From Paenibacillus sp. N3.4 (GTDB taxonomy: Bacteria; Bacillota; Bacilli; Paenibacillales; NBRC-103111): 64,000 nt of DNA. The stretch is from NCBI RefSeq assembly GCF_008017805.1, contig NZ_VRTT01000004.1, forward strand, positions 94,709 to 158,708, in the 5' to 3' direction. Of the stretch, positions 37,476 through 46,536 are shown piece after piece; positions within the stretch are counted from its first letter, which is position 1, and each line of letters opens with the position of its first letter. A model generated the notes under the pieces. The model was not told the DNA's origin, ran no database searches, and worked only from the letters and a program-made list of their open reading frames with translations. Position numbers and translations under genes: made by a program.

Positions 37476-38375
37476 AAACGGAAACCCTGAAACGCTTCTT
37501 GAGCGCTTAGGGTTTCGTTTTTCTAAGGTGAAAACCGTAATCTCAGGCCTGCAAAGAAAACGAAAAGGAAGCGTCGTCGTACCAATGCCGCGATTCGTAT
37601 AGATGAGCATTTTAGATTCCGTGACGGGATGAAGCCCTTCCACATAGTTGTCTCCGCCAGGTGGTGTAATGACTGCACCAAGAAAGGGTAAACGGATTTG
37701 ACCGCCATGGGTATGTCCGGATAATTGCAAATCAACCGGATATTTAGCGGCTTGATCCGCGTAATTCGGGCAATGGGAAAGTAAGAGGGTGAATCGATGG
37801 GGGTTCGCGCCATCAAGCGCTTTAGAAATGTCAGGCTTGCCGGTTAACAAATCCTCAACACCGGCTAATTGAATGACTTGATTTAGGTAAGTAATGGCTT
37901 TAAAGCTATTTAAGAGAGTTTGGAATCCCCCTTTTTGTAAGATGGCAACCGTGCGGTTTTCTCCAATCCATTTATCATGGTTGCCAAGAACAGACCATTT
38001 TCCGAGTGGCGCTTCCAGACTGGCAAGCAGTTGGCTTGTCTGATCGGGGTCCGTTGTAATCTCGGCGTCGAATAAATCACCGGTAAAACAAAGGATGTCC
38101 GCTTTTTCCTTGCGAATGATGTTCACGACGTGTTCTAAATCTTTCAGATCAAAGTGGTATCCGATATGAAGATCGCTAAAGTGGACTACCTTGATTCCGT
38201 GGAATGCGTTGGGCAGCCGTTCAAAAATTAGGGTGTGACGCGTTATATCGTACCATTTGGGTTCTACGAAATTGGCATAGCTGCCAAGAGCGCCGGTGGC
38301 TGCTAAGAAGGAACCTGCAAGGACGGTGCCTTTCTTAAGAAAAGAACGTCTTGAGAGAGGGGGTGGTGATTGCAT
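37458..38375 (-). CDS. ykuE: Tat-exported metallophosphoesterase (YkuE-like)
   Basis: 305 residues. Twin-arginine signal SRRSFLK (8-14) with hydrophobic core to about 33. Calcineurin-like sites: FSDLHIG, FTGDLFD, LGNHDKW, and LSGHTHGGQIRLP. B. subtilis YkuE is a known TatAyCy substrate held in the cell wall; this protein aligns over its length. The last 20 residues or so are encoded by the reverse strand of the pucR terminator, a C-terminal extension beyond the usual EITVFTL end. SD AGGAGG. Convergent with pucR, overlapping it by 18 bases. Confidence 0.9.
   Translation of the reverse strand: MQSPPPLSRRSFLKKGTVLAGSFLAATGALGSYANFVEPKWYDITRHTLIFERLPNAFHGIKVVHFSDLHIGYHFDLKDLEHVVNIIRKEKADILCFTGDLFDAEITTDPDQTSQLLASLEAPLGKWSVLGNHDKWIGENRTVAILQKGGFQTLLNSFKAITYLNQVIQLAGVEDLLTGKPDISKALDGANPHRFTLLLSHCPNYADQAAKYPVDLQLSGHTHGGQIRLPFLGAVITPPGGDNYVEGLHPVTESKMLIYTNRGIGTTTLPFRFLCRPEITVFTLEKRNPKRSRSVSGFPFLGSDM
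37481..37521 (+). terminator. pucR terminator, inside the ykuE 3' end
   Basis: GAAACCCT / AGGGTTTC with inner CGCT / AGCG pairing, then GTTTTT. Confidence 0.75.
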
Positions 38376-38515
38376 AAGATCCTCCTATTCTTACAAGGAT
38401 ATGACTATTGGATAAGTATATCAGTTTGAAAAGAAAGAAACGAATAGTCTGATTTGCATATAGGTTTTTATTACTTTATAATAATTCTTATTAATCTTGG
38501 AAGGGAGATGTTCAA

Positions 38516-38857
38516 ATGTCCGCATGGAAAGAGTTAACAACACTGGAAGAGTGGCAGGAAGTATGGGATCGCTCCTCCGATAAACCGGCAGTTGTCTTGA
38601 AACACAGTACGACATGCCCAGTTAGTGCAAGTGCACTAGACGAATATGAGCAATACTTGTCAGGAAAACCAAACGAGGAAGTTGATTATTTCTTAGTTAA
38701 GGTGATCGAATCACGTCCTGTTTCCAACCAAATTGCAGAAGACCTTGGAATCAAGCATGCTTCACCGCAAATTCTTTATTTCAAGAATAAAGAATCGGTA
38801 TGGAATACATCCCATTGGTCTGTTACGAACAAACATATTACGGCAGTTTTAGATTAA
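38516..38857 (+). CDS. brxC: bacilliredoxin-type thiol protein BrxC (YtxJ)
   Basis: 113 residues, monothiol thioredoxin-like fold with TCPVS (Cys34) in place of a CxxC pair, and HASPQILYF as the cis-Pro region. This is the YtxJ/BrxC family, proposed to remove bacillithiol from proteins. Implies that the organism makes bacillithiol. ATG 38516, SD GAAGGGAGA. Stands alone before a terminator. Confidence 0.9.
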   Translation: MSAWKELTTLEEWQEVWDRSSDKPAVVLKHSTTCPVSASALDEYEQYLSGKPNEEVDYFLVKVIESRPVSNQIAEDLGIKHASPQILYFKNKESVWNTSHWSVTNKHITAVLD

Positions 38858-38871
38858 AATAATAAAGTGAA

Positions 38872-38914
38872 AGAAGCCCTTGTCTCCTGATAATCAGTGA
38901 CGAGGCTTCTTTTT
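38872..38914. terminator. bidirectional intrinsic terminator
   Basis: AGAAGCC / GGCTTCT with inner GTC/GAC pairing, then TTTTT, between convergent brxC and the GGDEF-EAL gene. Confidence 0.8.
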
Positions 38915-38917
38915 ATG

Positions 38918-40992
38918 TTAATGAGCTTTTTTTTGAAGTAAAGCTAAACATACATCTGCAGGCAGGGGCTTGCTGAACAAATATCCTTGCATTTCGTTAC
39001 AGCCTAGTTTAGGAAGTGCGTTCCTTTGAAGCTCAGTCTCAACGCCTTCTACAATCACACCTAGATTTAAATTTTGGGCAAGTCCGACAATAGAAGAAAT
39101 AATCGCAGACTCGGAGTGATTCGAAATATTAGTAATAAAAGACCGATCAATTTTCAAACGATGAATAGGAAATTTACTTAAGTAACTTAACGAAGAGAAG
39201 CCTGTTCCAAAGTCATCGATCGAAATCTGAATGCCCAGAGCGACTAATTTATGTAATTGGCTGACTACAAAATCAGCGTTATGCATCGCGATACTTTCGG
39301 TTATTTCGAGTTCAAGTGATGCTGGGACGAGTTTGGTTTCTTGTAAAATGCGTTCAACCATCTGTACCAAATTCTCTTGTCTTAATTGAATTTGTGATAA
39401 ATTCACTGCGATTCTTAAATTTGTGAAACCCATATTATGCCATTCCTTGCATTGTCGGCAGGCGATGTCCAGCACTTGAGAGCCGATAGGAACAATCAAT
39501 CCGGTTTCTTCCGATATCGCGATGAAATCTGCAGGGTAGAGCAAACCGTGCGTAGGGTGATTCCAACGGACGAGGGCTTCCATTCCAATGATTGTGTCTG
39601 TTTGAACATCAATTTGGGGCTGATAGTGCACAACGAATTGGTTGCGCTCCAATGCTTTGTGCAGCTCACTTTCTAGCTGTTGTCGATGCACAGCTTCTTC
39701 GTTCATTGTAGGGGAATAAATCCGCAAATGATTTTTACCGTTTTCTTTGACCTTGTAAAGGGCTGTGTCCGCATGATGCATCAGCATTTCGGCGTGATGA
39801 CCGTGCTCCGGATAGAAGGCTGCTCCGATACTTACAGTGAGGTAAAAGTCGTGACCTTGCACATGAAAAGGAAGCCTAAGCTCTTCCAATATGCGCTGTG
39901 CAATAGGCTCAATGTCAAGAGAGTTCTGAACCTGCGGAACACAAACGGTAAATTCATCTCCGCCCATACGTCCAATCGTATCTATTTCTCTAGTGCTGCG
40001 TTTAAGTCGATGGGCTACTTCTTTCAAAACTTGATCGCCGATGCCATGCCCGAGTGAGTCATTAATGAACTTGAAGCCATCCAGATCCAAAAATAAAATC
40101 GCAATCTTCGTCTGATGTTTGTCAGCATCATTAAGCTGCATCATCACTTTACGTTCGAACATACGACGGTTAGGCAAGTCGGTTAAGGCATCGTAGTAAG
40201 CCATGTATTGGATTAAATCCTCAGCCTGTTTGCGTTGTGTGATGTTTTGGCGATTGCATAAATACCTTGGTTATCTCCTTCATTCGCAATTGGAATAAGG
40301 GAGAGATGAAGATCAATTCTTGTGCCGTTTTTATGTGTAATGAATGTTTCGAAGTTTTGGGGTCTGCCTCGTAAAGCTCGTTCAAATTTTTTGGATAAGT
40401 GTTGATGCTGCTCTGGCGGGCAAATAGAGAGGAGTGAGACGAGAAGAAGTTCTTCTCGGTCATACCCACTCAGCAAGTAAGTAGTGGGATTCATCCCTGT
40501 CAATTGGCCTTCGGGATTAATGATGAGTACAGCATCAGGGTTATTGTCAAACAAGGATTGAAAGGGCTGTTTATTAGAAACGAGCTCCTGATTCAACCCT
40601 TCGTTATGTTCCTTCACTATATAAATGTAGCTCGTGATCTCGCCCTTATGATTACGAAGAGGGGATATGCTTTCTCGAACAACTCGTGTAAAGCCATCTC
40701 GGTGCCAGCGCTCACTTGTTTTCGTTGTGTATTCATAGAAGTGCTCTGTAACGAGATCATTGAAATCTGTTCGCTCGTTCCCGAGCACTGTAGGCAGAGG
40801 ATAACCTAACAGCTCATTTGGGTGCCATCCAAACAGTTGTTCAAATTTATCATTACTATATAAGACCGCATGCTGCAAGCTGCAAATGACGAAGGCAACC
40901 TCTGCATGTTTTGTGATGACGGCAGCAATTTCGTCTGTATGTTGAAAATCACGTTTAGGTTTGTCCGTATAATCAAAATTGTTGAATGACAT
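38918..40992 (-). pseudogene. PAS-PAS-GGDEF-EAL cyclic-di-GMP protein, frameshifted
   Basis: About 692 residues if restored. Two PAS domains (YSNDKFEQLFGWHPNELLG; SLFDNNPDAVLIINPEGQ) are followed by a GGDEF domain with an intact MGGDEF site and an EAL domain with MEALVRW and DDFGTGFSSL, so both diguanylate cyclase and phosphodiesterase activity are possible. The PAS part ends at 40213 after AIAKTSHNANRLRI. Five instead of four T at 40245-40248 (plus strand) gives AIAKNITQRKQAEDLIQYMA, so a one-base deletion is inferred. No membrane segment is seen. ATG 40992 is preceded by GGGGG, though 13 bases away. Confidence 0.88.
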
Positions 40993-41148
40993 CACTCTTA
41001 GAACCCCCGATTGCGTCTGTCTAAGCTAGTTCCTGCTTTCAGTATATATGAATTTCAACTAATTTTGTATGGCATTTCTAATAAAATTTGACAATCGGAG
41101 AGAGAATCCGACAATTTCCTAAATGAATTGAACGTTGTTTAAAAAAGA

Positions 41149-41177
41149 TTGGCAAGAATCCTATCCTCCTATATACT
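41149..41177 (+). promoter_or_regulatory. promoter of the DMT transporter
   Basis: TTGGCA, 17-base spacer, TATACT, 43 bases before ATG 41221. Confidence 0.7.
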
Positions 41178-41220
41178 AAGACGGCAGCAATAAGCCCTAT
41201 TTAATTAAGGAGTTTCATAC

Positions 41221-42102
41221 ATGAATGCTATGAATAAGACTAAAGTTCCAATCTCCGTTTTTCTCGTAATTGGCATCATTGCCATCTCATTTTCAGCAAT
41301 TTTTGTCAGATGGTCATCTGCGCCCGCTTCTGTTACGGCCATGTACCGCCTGTGGTTAACGAATGTGTTAATGCTTCCTTTTGTTTGGAATTATAGGACG
41401 GAAATACGGCGGATTCATCTGAAAGATTGGCTGCGAACAGTCATTTCCGGCGTGGCACTGGGTCTGCATTTCCTATTTTGGATGGATTCCTTGTACTTTA
41501 CGACAGTGGCAAGTTCAACGGCTATCTTGACCTTGGAGCCGATCTTTGTGTTGCTCGGAGCCTTTTTCTTATATAGACAACGAACAAATCGCACTGCACT
41601 TATTTCTATGTTTATCGCGATTATTGGCGCTATTTGTATTGGTTGGGGAGATTTCCGATTTTCCGGAAATGCGCTTAAAGGTGACTTCTTATCTTTAATC
41701 GGTACTGTAGCTGTTGCTTTACACATGCTGCTGGGCAAAAGCTTACGAGAGCGTATCTCTGCATTCGTATACAGTTTTTTTGTGTTTTTGTTTGCAGGCG
41801 CAGTACTGGCTGTCATGAATGTGTACTCAGGTATTTCTTTCACAGCCTATTCGTTGAAAGAATGGGAAATTTTCTTATTGCTCGCTATCGTCCCAACTGT
41901 GCTGGGTCATTATATATTTAATTGGCTGTTGAAATATATGAAGGCTTCTTCGGTCTCAATGACTGTGCTTGGAGAACCGCTGGGTGCTACACTTTTGGCT
42001 TATGTGCTGTTGAGTGAATCCATCACGATGATACAGATTGCTGCAGGTTGTTTATTGTTAGTTGGTGTAGCTCTATTTCTGCGCAGTGATGAAAAAGAAT
42101 GA
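41221..42102 (+). CDS. EamA/DMT-family transporter
   Basis: 293 residues with ten predicted membrane helices in two repeated halves. First half holds TILTLEPIFVLLGAFFLYRQ and second half TVLGEPLGATLLAYVLLSE, the conserved end-of-repeat segments of EamA domains. Likely a metabolite or drug exporter; substrate unknown. SD TTAAGGAG. Monocistronic, with its own promoter and terminator. Confidence 0.88.
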   Translation: MNAMNKTKVPISVFLVIGIIAISFSAIFVRWSSAPASVTAMYRLWLTNVLMLPFVWNYRTEIRRIHLKDWLRTVISGVALGLHFLFWMDSLYFTTVASSTAILTLEPIFVLLGAFFLYRQRTNRTALISMFIAIIGAICIGWGDFRFSGNALKGDFLSLIGTVAVALHMLLGKSLRERISAFVYSFFVFLFAGAVLAVMNVYSGISFTAYSLKEWEIFLLLAIVPTVLGHYIFNWLLKYMKASSVSMTVLGEPLGATLLAYVLLSESITMIQIAAGCLLLVGVALFLRSDEKE

Positions 42103-42134
42103 TTGTTTAGTTGATCATGTATAAATGATAAAGC

Positions 42135-42199
42135 CCTCTGAATGTTGGCTCTGCAATCTAGATCGATGCGGAGCCAACTTAACTTTCAGAGGTTTTTTT
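42135..42199 (+). terminator. long intrinsic terminator
   Basis: CCTCTGAA...TTGGCTCTGC pairs with GCGGAGCCAA...TTCAGAGG, followed by seven T. Confidence 0.9.
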
Positions 42200-42210
42200 G
42201 ACGGGGACAC

Positions 42211-42396
42211 CTAACGAACTCAGCAAGCCTTATTGGATCAAATGACAAAGAGTTATCTTTTTAACGAACTCCAGACGCTTTATTGCAAGTAAAAGCGCAT
42301 TACTTTACTAATAATCGACTCCATAACGTCGCTTCAATTCGTTAGATGAAAAGAGAGGATCATTTCGCGCCTCTAAACAACCCTACGGTTCGTTAG
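42211..42396. repeat. intergenic element with nested CTAACGAAC / GTTCGTTAG repeats
   Basis: CTAACGAAC (42211-42219) is inverted as GTTCGTTAG (42388-42396); TAACGAACT (42262-42270) is partly inverted as ATTCGTTAG (42337-42345). No reading frame or promoter is seen in this 250-base gap. Resembles dispersed intergenic palindromic elements of Paenibacillus genomes (recollection, not checked). Confidence 0.5.
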
Positions 42397-42457
42397 CGTA
42401 AACAACACAAGTAAAGAGCTGATTCATTGTTCGAACAGCTCTCATTGTGCATTTATG

Positions 42458-43623
42458 TTACTTTTTTCTCGCATCAAACTCTGCTTTAATTTGACTCAAA
42501 AGTTCCGGTTGCGTTAACACGTCATAAGCAGTGTAGGCCAATGCCTTGGCTGTAAAAATCATGCTATTTAAAGCAGTTTCCTGCATAGCCAGATCTCTGA
42601 ATTCTTTCGTATGCAGATGATGTCGCTCGTTGACGACTTCATGAAAGGATGGATCGTAGGGCATTGGATGGAAACATTGCCTAGATCAAGGGAGCCGTGA
42701 TCTTGACCGACTTCAATCTCATCCTCCGTAATCCCCATCTGTAATAGGTTTCCAGTAAATACCTTAGACAACGTTTCGTTCGTGAGAAGCTCATCATACG
42801 AGTATTCATAGAAAGAGGTTTGCAAAGTACAGCCCGTTTGCAATGCCGCTCCTTCTGCACAATGTAGTACCTTCTGGACGAGCTCATTGGTGTAGGCGCG
42901 GGAAGCAGAGCGCACATAGAATTGAGCAACTGCATAGTCAGGAATGATATTAGGCGCTTTGCCGCCTTCTCGGATGATGCCATGGATACGTGCATCTGAC
43001 TTAAGCTGCTGACGCAGGGCATTTATGGAGTTGAACAGCTGTAAGACAGCGTCTAAAGCATTTATTCCTGCATAAGGTTGTGCAGCAGCGTGAGCGGATC
43101 GTCCGAAAAATTCATACTGAATGGCGTCCATAGCCAAGGATTCACCCGATTTTTCGTACGTATAGTAAGGGTGAGCCATTAGAGCGATATCGACATCGCG
43201 GAACAGTCCGGCTGCTGCCATAGGCACTTTGGCGCCTTTCGTTTCCTCAGCAGGTGTCCCATATACACGAATGCTGCCGCCAGTTTCAGCGATAACAGAT
43301 TTTAAACCGATTGCTGCGCCAATGCTCATCATGCAGATGAGATGATGTCCACAAGCATGGCCAAGCTCTGGCAATGCATCGTACTCAGCTAAGAAGGCTA
43401 TGACTGGGCCTGACTTACCTGACTCATAGGTTGCGATAAATGAGGTCGGTATATCTAGGACACCCCGTTCCACTTGGAATCCATGATGCTCTAATTCTGC
43501 CGTTAAGCGTGCGGCTGCTTGGAATTCTTCATGACCGAGTTCAGGATTGGCGCCTATGAAGCTGGAAATTGCTTTGAATCTATCCTCGTGCGTATCGATC
43601 GTATGGGTGATGGTTGATTTCAT
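42458..43623 (-). pseudogene. M20-family amidohydrolase, frameshifted
   Basis: About 388 residues if restored. Motifs FLAEYDALPELGHACGHHL (metal site), GTPAEETKGAKVPM (catalytic Glu), HAAAQPYAGINALDAV (dimer domain) mark an AbgB/amidohydrolase-type zinc peptidase acting on N-acyl or aminobenzoyl amino acids. The frame turns at about 42644-42646: AAAA instead of AAA on the plus strand would give CPTIHPFHEVVNERHHLHTKEF and link to the last 60 residues ending at 42458. One-base deletion inferred. SD AAAGGAG. Confidence 0.87.
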
Positions 43624-43778
43624 AAGTAGTAAGACTCCTTTGTTGATTGGTTCTAAGCTTCATTGTAGTATAAAGAATCGTAAACTACCACTTTCCTGTT
43701 CTCTGAGTTACAATAATAATCACGTGCAGAATGGCTTCCAATAAGCGATTTTACGGTTAACAACTAGGGGGAATTACA

Positions 43779-44060
43779 ATGATGAAATATGGTGCTGAGC
43801 ACATCGAACACAAATTTACGTTATCTTTTACAGAATCGGAGATAAGAGGTCAATGGCGGGATGTTTTTCTTGCGATTCATCCAGAAGATGGAGAAGAGTT
43901 TCCGGCAGATCTGATTGAACCTTCGATTCTTGTCATCTGCAATTTGGAAGGTGAAATTGTCCAAGTTGTCCTTCACGATGAGGGATGCGATTGTGAATTC
44001 CAATTTACTTTTTCAGAAAAAGTGAAGATAGAAAGTTATGTTCAACAACTCAGGTACTAG
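43779..44060 (+). CDS. hypothetical protein, 93 aa
   Basis: ATG 43779 with SD CTAGGGGGAA. Small acidic beta-rich protein: HKFTLSFTESEIRGQWRDVF at the start, LVICNLEGEIVQVVLHDEGCDCEFQF near the end (two strands and a Cys-x-Cys). No known family recognised. Precedes the GDSL gene by about 90 bases. Confidence 0.65.
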   Translation: MMKYGAEHIEHKFTLSFTESEIRGQWRDVFLAIHPEDGEEFPADLIEPSILVICNLEGEIVQVVLHDEGCDCEFQFTFSEKVKIESYVQQLRY

Positions 44061-44152
44061 AAAAATGTTTAGAAGATGAAATCGGATTTATTCCCAAAAT
44101 GGGCGCTGAAGCATATATTACTCATATGTCGGGCTTTAGGGAGAGGATAGCA

Positions 44153-44821
44153 ATGGAAAAAACGATCCGTTATCTGGCATTTGGTGATTCGTTAACTGTT
44201 GGTTTTGGAGCTCCGGAAGGTTATGGATTTGTGTCTCTATATCGGCAGAAGATGGAACAATTACTGAATGTACCTGTTGAATTGCATCAGGTTGGAAAGA
44301 ATGGTGCGACCACCACACACCTGTTGCAAACGCTTGAATCGGAATCTCGGCTGCAAAAAGATGTTCAAGAAGCGGATATTATTACGATTACAGCTGGCGG
44401 CAACGATTTAATGCAAGCGGCTATTCCGTATTTTTACCAAAGCGACCCTAATTACTTAAAGTCTGCCCTTCATATGTTTGAAACAAACTACAAAAAACTG
44501 ATTGCCCACATACAGGTTTTACGACAAGGCATCCGAGCGCCGTATGTTATTGCATTAATCGGTCTTTATAATCCTTTGCCGCAGGTACCGGATGCTGATT
44601 ATTGGGTACAACGATTTAACCTTTTTTTACGCAAATTAGAACAACCGCATATCTATATCGTCCAAGTGTATGATGCTTTTATCGGTCAAGACCGACACTA
44701 CTTGTCTGAAGATGCAATCCATCCTAACGAGCAAGGGTATGAAGTATTTGCCCGAGAGGTGGAAAGTGCTGTATCTTTGCAGGAACTTCAGCAGTTAGTT
44801 CAAATAACTAGGCAGGGATGA
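44153..44821 (+). CDS. SGNH/GDSL-type esterase
   Basis: 222 residues from ATG 44153 (SD GGGAGAGG; earlier in-frame ATGs at 44099 and 44126 lack one). Block I FGDSLTVGFG (Ser nucleophile), block III AGGNDLM and block V DAIHPNEQGYE (Asp-His) are intact. No signal peptide, so a cytoplasmic lysophospholipase or esterase is likely; YpmR/TesA relatives. Its 3' end overlaps the convergent hemolysin III gene by 14 bases. Confidence 0.88.
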   Translation: MEKTIRYLAFGDSLTVGFGAPEGYGFVSLYRQKMEQLLNVPVELHQVGKNGATTTHLLQTLESESRLQKDVQEADIITITAGGNDLMQAAIPYFYQSDPNYLKSALHMFETNYKKLIAHIQVLRQGIRAPYVIALIGLYNPLPQVPDADYWVQRFNLFLRKLEQPHIYIVQVYDAFIGQDRHYLSEDAIHPNEQGYEVFAREVESAVSLQELQQLVQITRQG

Positions 44822-45441
44822 CATACCAGAAGATGGAGAAAAAATGACAGGCGCTGCCAGCCAACACGAATATGTGCCAAATGGCATGGTGATACGGTAT
44901 GCGCCGCCATACATAAAAGATGGTACCAAACGAATAAAAAAGTCCGCCTATGACTAGCCAAACGATGCCATCAAAAGGCAAATTCAGGTAAAGCTGTTTA
45001 AATGCCAGCACGATTAACCAACCCATAAGCAAATAACAAAGTGTTGAAATGAGCATGAATCTTTTGACGTAAAAAATTTTCAGACCCATGCCAATGAAGG
45101 CAAGTCCCCAAATGATACTCAAAAAGGTCCATCCAAATGGTCCTTTCAAGGTGATCAGCATGTATGGCGTGTAAGTTCCTGCAAATTAAGAGGTAAATGG
45201 CGGAATGATCCAAAATTTCAAAGATATCTTTCAATCGAGAAGGCTTGAAGCTGTGTAGCAAGGTAGAACATGAATATAGGACAACAAGTGCAACGCCAAA
45301 AATGGTGAAGCTGACAATGTCCAATGCAGTACCATACAAACTTGCATGAACAATAAGCAGTACGAGCGCTCCCAAGCTTAATAGGATGCCAAGTCCATGA
45401 CTTAGAGCATTGGCTTTTTCTTCGCGAACAGAATAGTCCAA
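44808..45441 (-). pseudogene. hemolysin III / PAQR-type membrane protein, frameshifted
   Basis: About 210 residues if restored, seven membrane helices. Motifs EEKANALSHGLG and LLHSF, LDHSAIYLLIAGTYTPY are those of the TrhA/YqfA-YplQ family (PAQR superfamily, roles in membrane energetics or fluidity). The N-terminal frame departs at 45183-45185, where AA instead of AAA (plus strand) would read YLLIAGTYTPYMLITLKGPFGW, so a one-base insertion is inferred. Start TTG 45441 with SD AGAAGG. Confidence 0.87.
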
Positions 45442-45549
45442 GGTTTGTACCTTCTTTCGATCTGAATTTTTTGAAAAAGTAGACTCCTAAGATTAGACGA
45501 TGAAACGAAGTTCATACCTTCAGTTCAACCGTTGTTTAATTTTGTAGGA

Positions 45550-45578
45550 TTGAGCTTTCTATCTGGTTCCCTTATACT
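45550..45578 (+). promoter_or_regulatory. promoter of degV
   Basis: TTGAGC, 17-base spacer, TATACT, 56 bases before ATG 45635. Confidence 0.65.
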
Positions 45579-45634
45579 AAAACAAAATTTACAACAATTT
45601 ATTATTAAAATACTAGAAACGAGTGGAACTCAAC

Positions 45635-46477
45635 ATGACAACTATCCAGATCATCACAGACAGCAGTTGTGATCTTCCCAGACCGATTGTAGAGGAGTTA
45701 GGTATTGTCAGTGTTCCATTATCCGTGCATTTTGGCGATGAGTGCATGCCTTCTCAAATGAGCTTTGCTGATTTCTATGCAAGAATGAAGAGAGAAAGCG
45801 AGCTGCCCAAAACATCAAGCCCCTCACCTGTTCTTTTTCACACTACGTTTCAGGAAGCAGGTGAAGATCGGAATATTCTTGTGATCAGTCTTTCTTCAGC
45901 TCTTAGCAGCACTTACAACCATGCGGTTATGGCCAAAGAAATGTTGGAAGAAGAAGGGCATAAGGGACGGATCGAAGTCATTGATTCCAAGACTGCATCA
46001 CTTGGACTTGGTCTGCTTGTCTACCAAGCAGCCAAAATGGCAGAAGCGAAAGTACCGTTCGGCGACATTGTGGAAGCGATTCAAAAATCCGTGAGAACCT
46101 CCCGTACATTTTTCTTCTTGGATACACTCGAAAATGTAATCAAAGGCGGCAGATTGGATCGATTGCGTGGTGCTGTGGCTTCCGTGCTTAATATCAAGCT
46201 ATTGATGAAAGCAAGTGAGGAAGGGTCAGTCGAAGTGATCGACAAAATTCGCGGCACGCAGCAAGCGCTCAAACGTTTAATTGAGAAAGTCGGGGAAGCT
46301 GCACACGATTATGAAAAAGATACGATTGCGATTGCGCACTGCAACTGTGAAGATAGAGCGCAAGCTGTTCTCAAGCAATTGTTAGAAAAGTATCCGTTTC
46401 GCCATGTACTTTTCTCTAATATGGGTTCAGTGATCGGCACCTATGCAGGTGAGGGTGGCGTTTTAATCGCTTACTAG
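45635..46477 (+). CDS. DegV family fatty-acid-binding protein
   Basis: 280 residues from ATG 45635. IITDSSCDLP at the start, KTSSPSP (lipid-head-group loop), VISLSSALSSTYN and DSKTASLGLGLLV in the middle, FFFLDTLENVIKGGRL later: the full DegV pattern. Family members bind a fatty acid and, as FakB, present it to the kinase FakA for phospholipid synthesis. Monocistronic with promoter and terminator. Confidence 0.92.
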   Translation: MTTIQIITDSSCDLPRPIVEELGIVSVPLSVHFGDECMPSQMSFADFYARMKRESELPKTSSPSPVLFHTTFQEAGEDRNILVISLSSALSSTYNHAVMAKEMLEEEGHKGRIEVIDSKTASLGLGLLVYQAAKMAEAKVPFGDIVEAIQKSVRTSRTFFFLDTLENVIKGGRLDRLRGAVASVLNIKLLMKASEEGSVEVIDKIRGTQQALKRLIEKVGEAAHDYEKDTIAIAHCNCEDRAQAVLKQLLEKYPFRHVLFSNMGSVIGTYAGEGGVLIAY

Positions 46478-46492
46478 ATAGAATGGATAACA

Positions 46493-46531
46493 AAAGACAC
46501 GCGCTACCTGTCAGGTAGAGGCGTGTCTTTA
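46493..46531. terminator. bidirectional intrinsic terminator
   Basis: AAAGACACGC / GCGTGTCTTT enclosing CTACCTG/CAGGTAG, between convergent degV and helD. Confidence 0.9.
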
Positions 46532-46536
46532 TTGGT

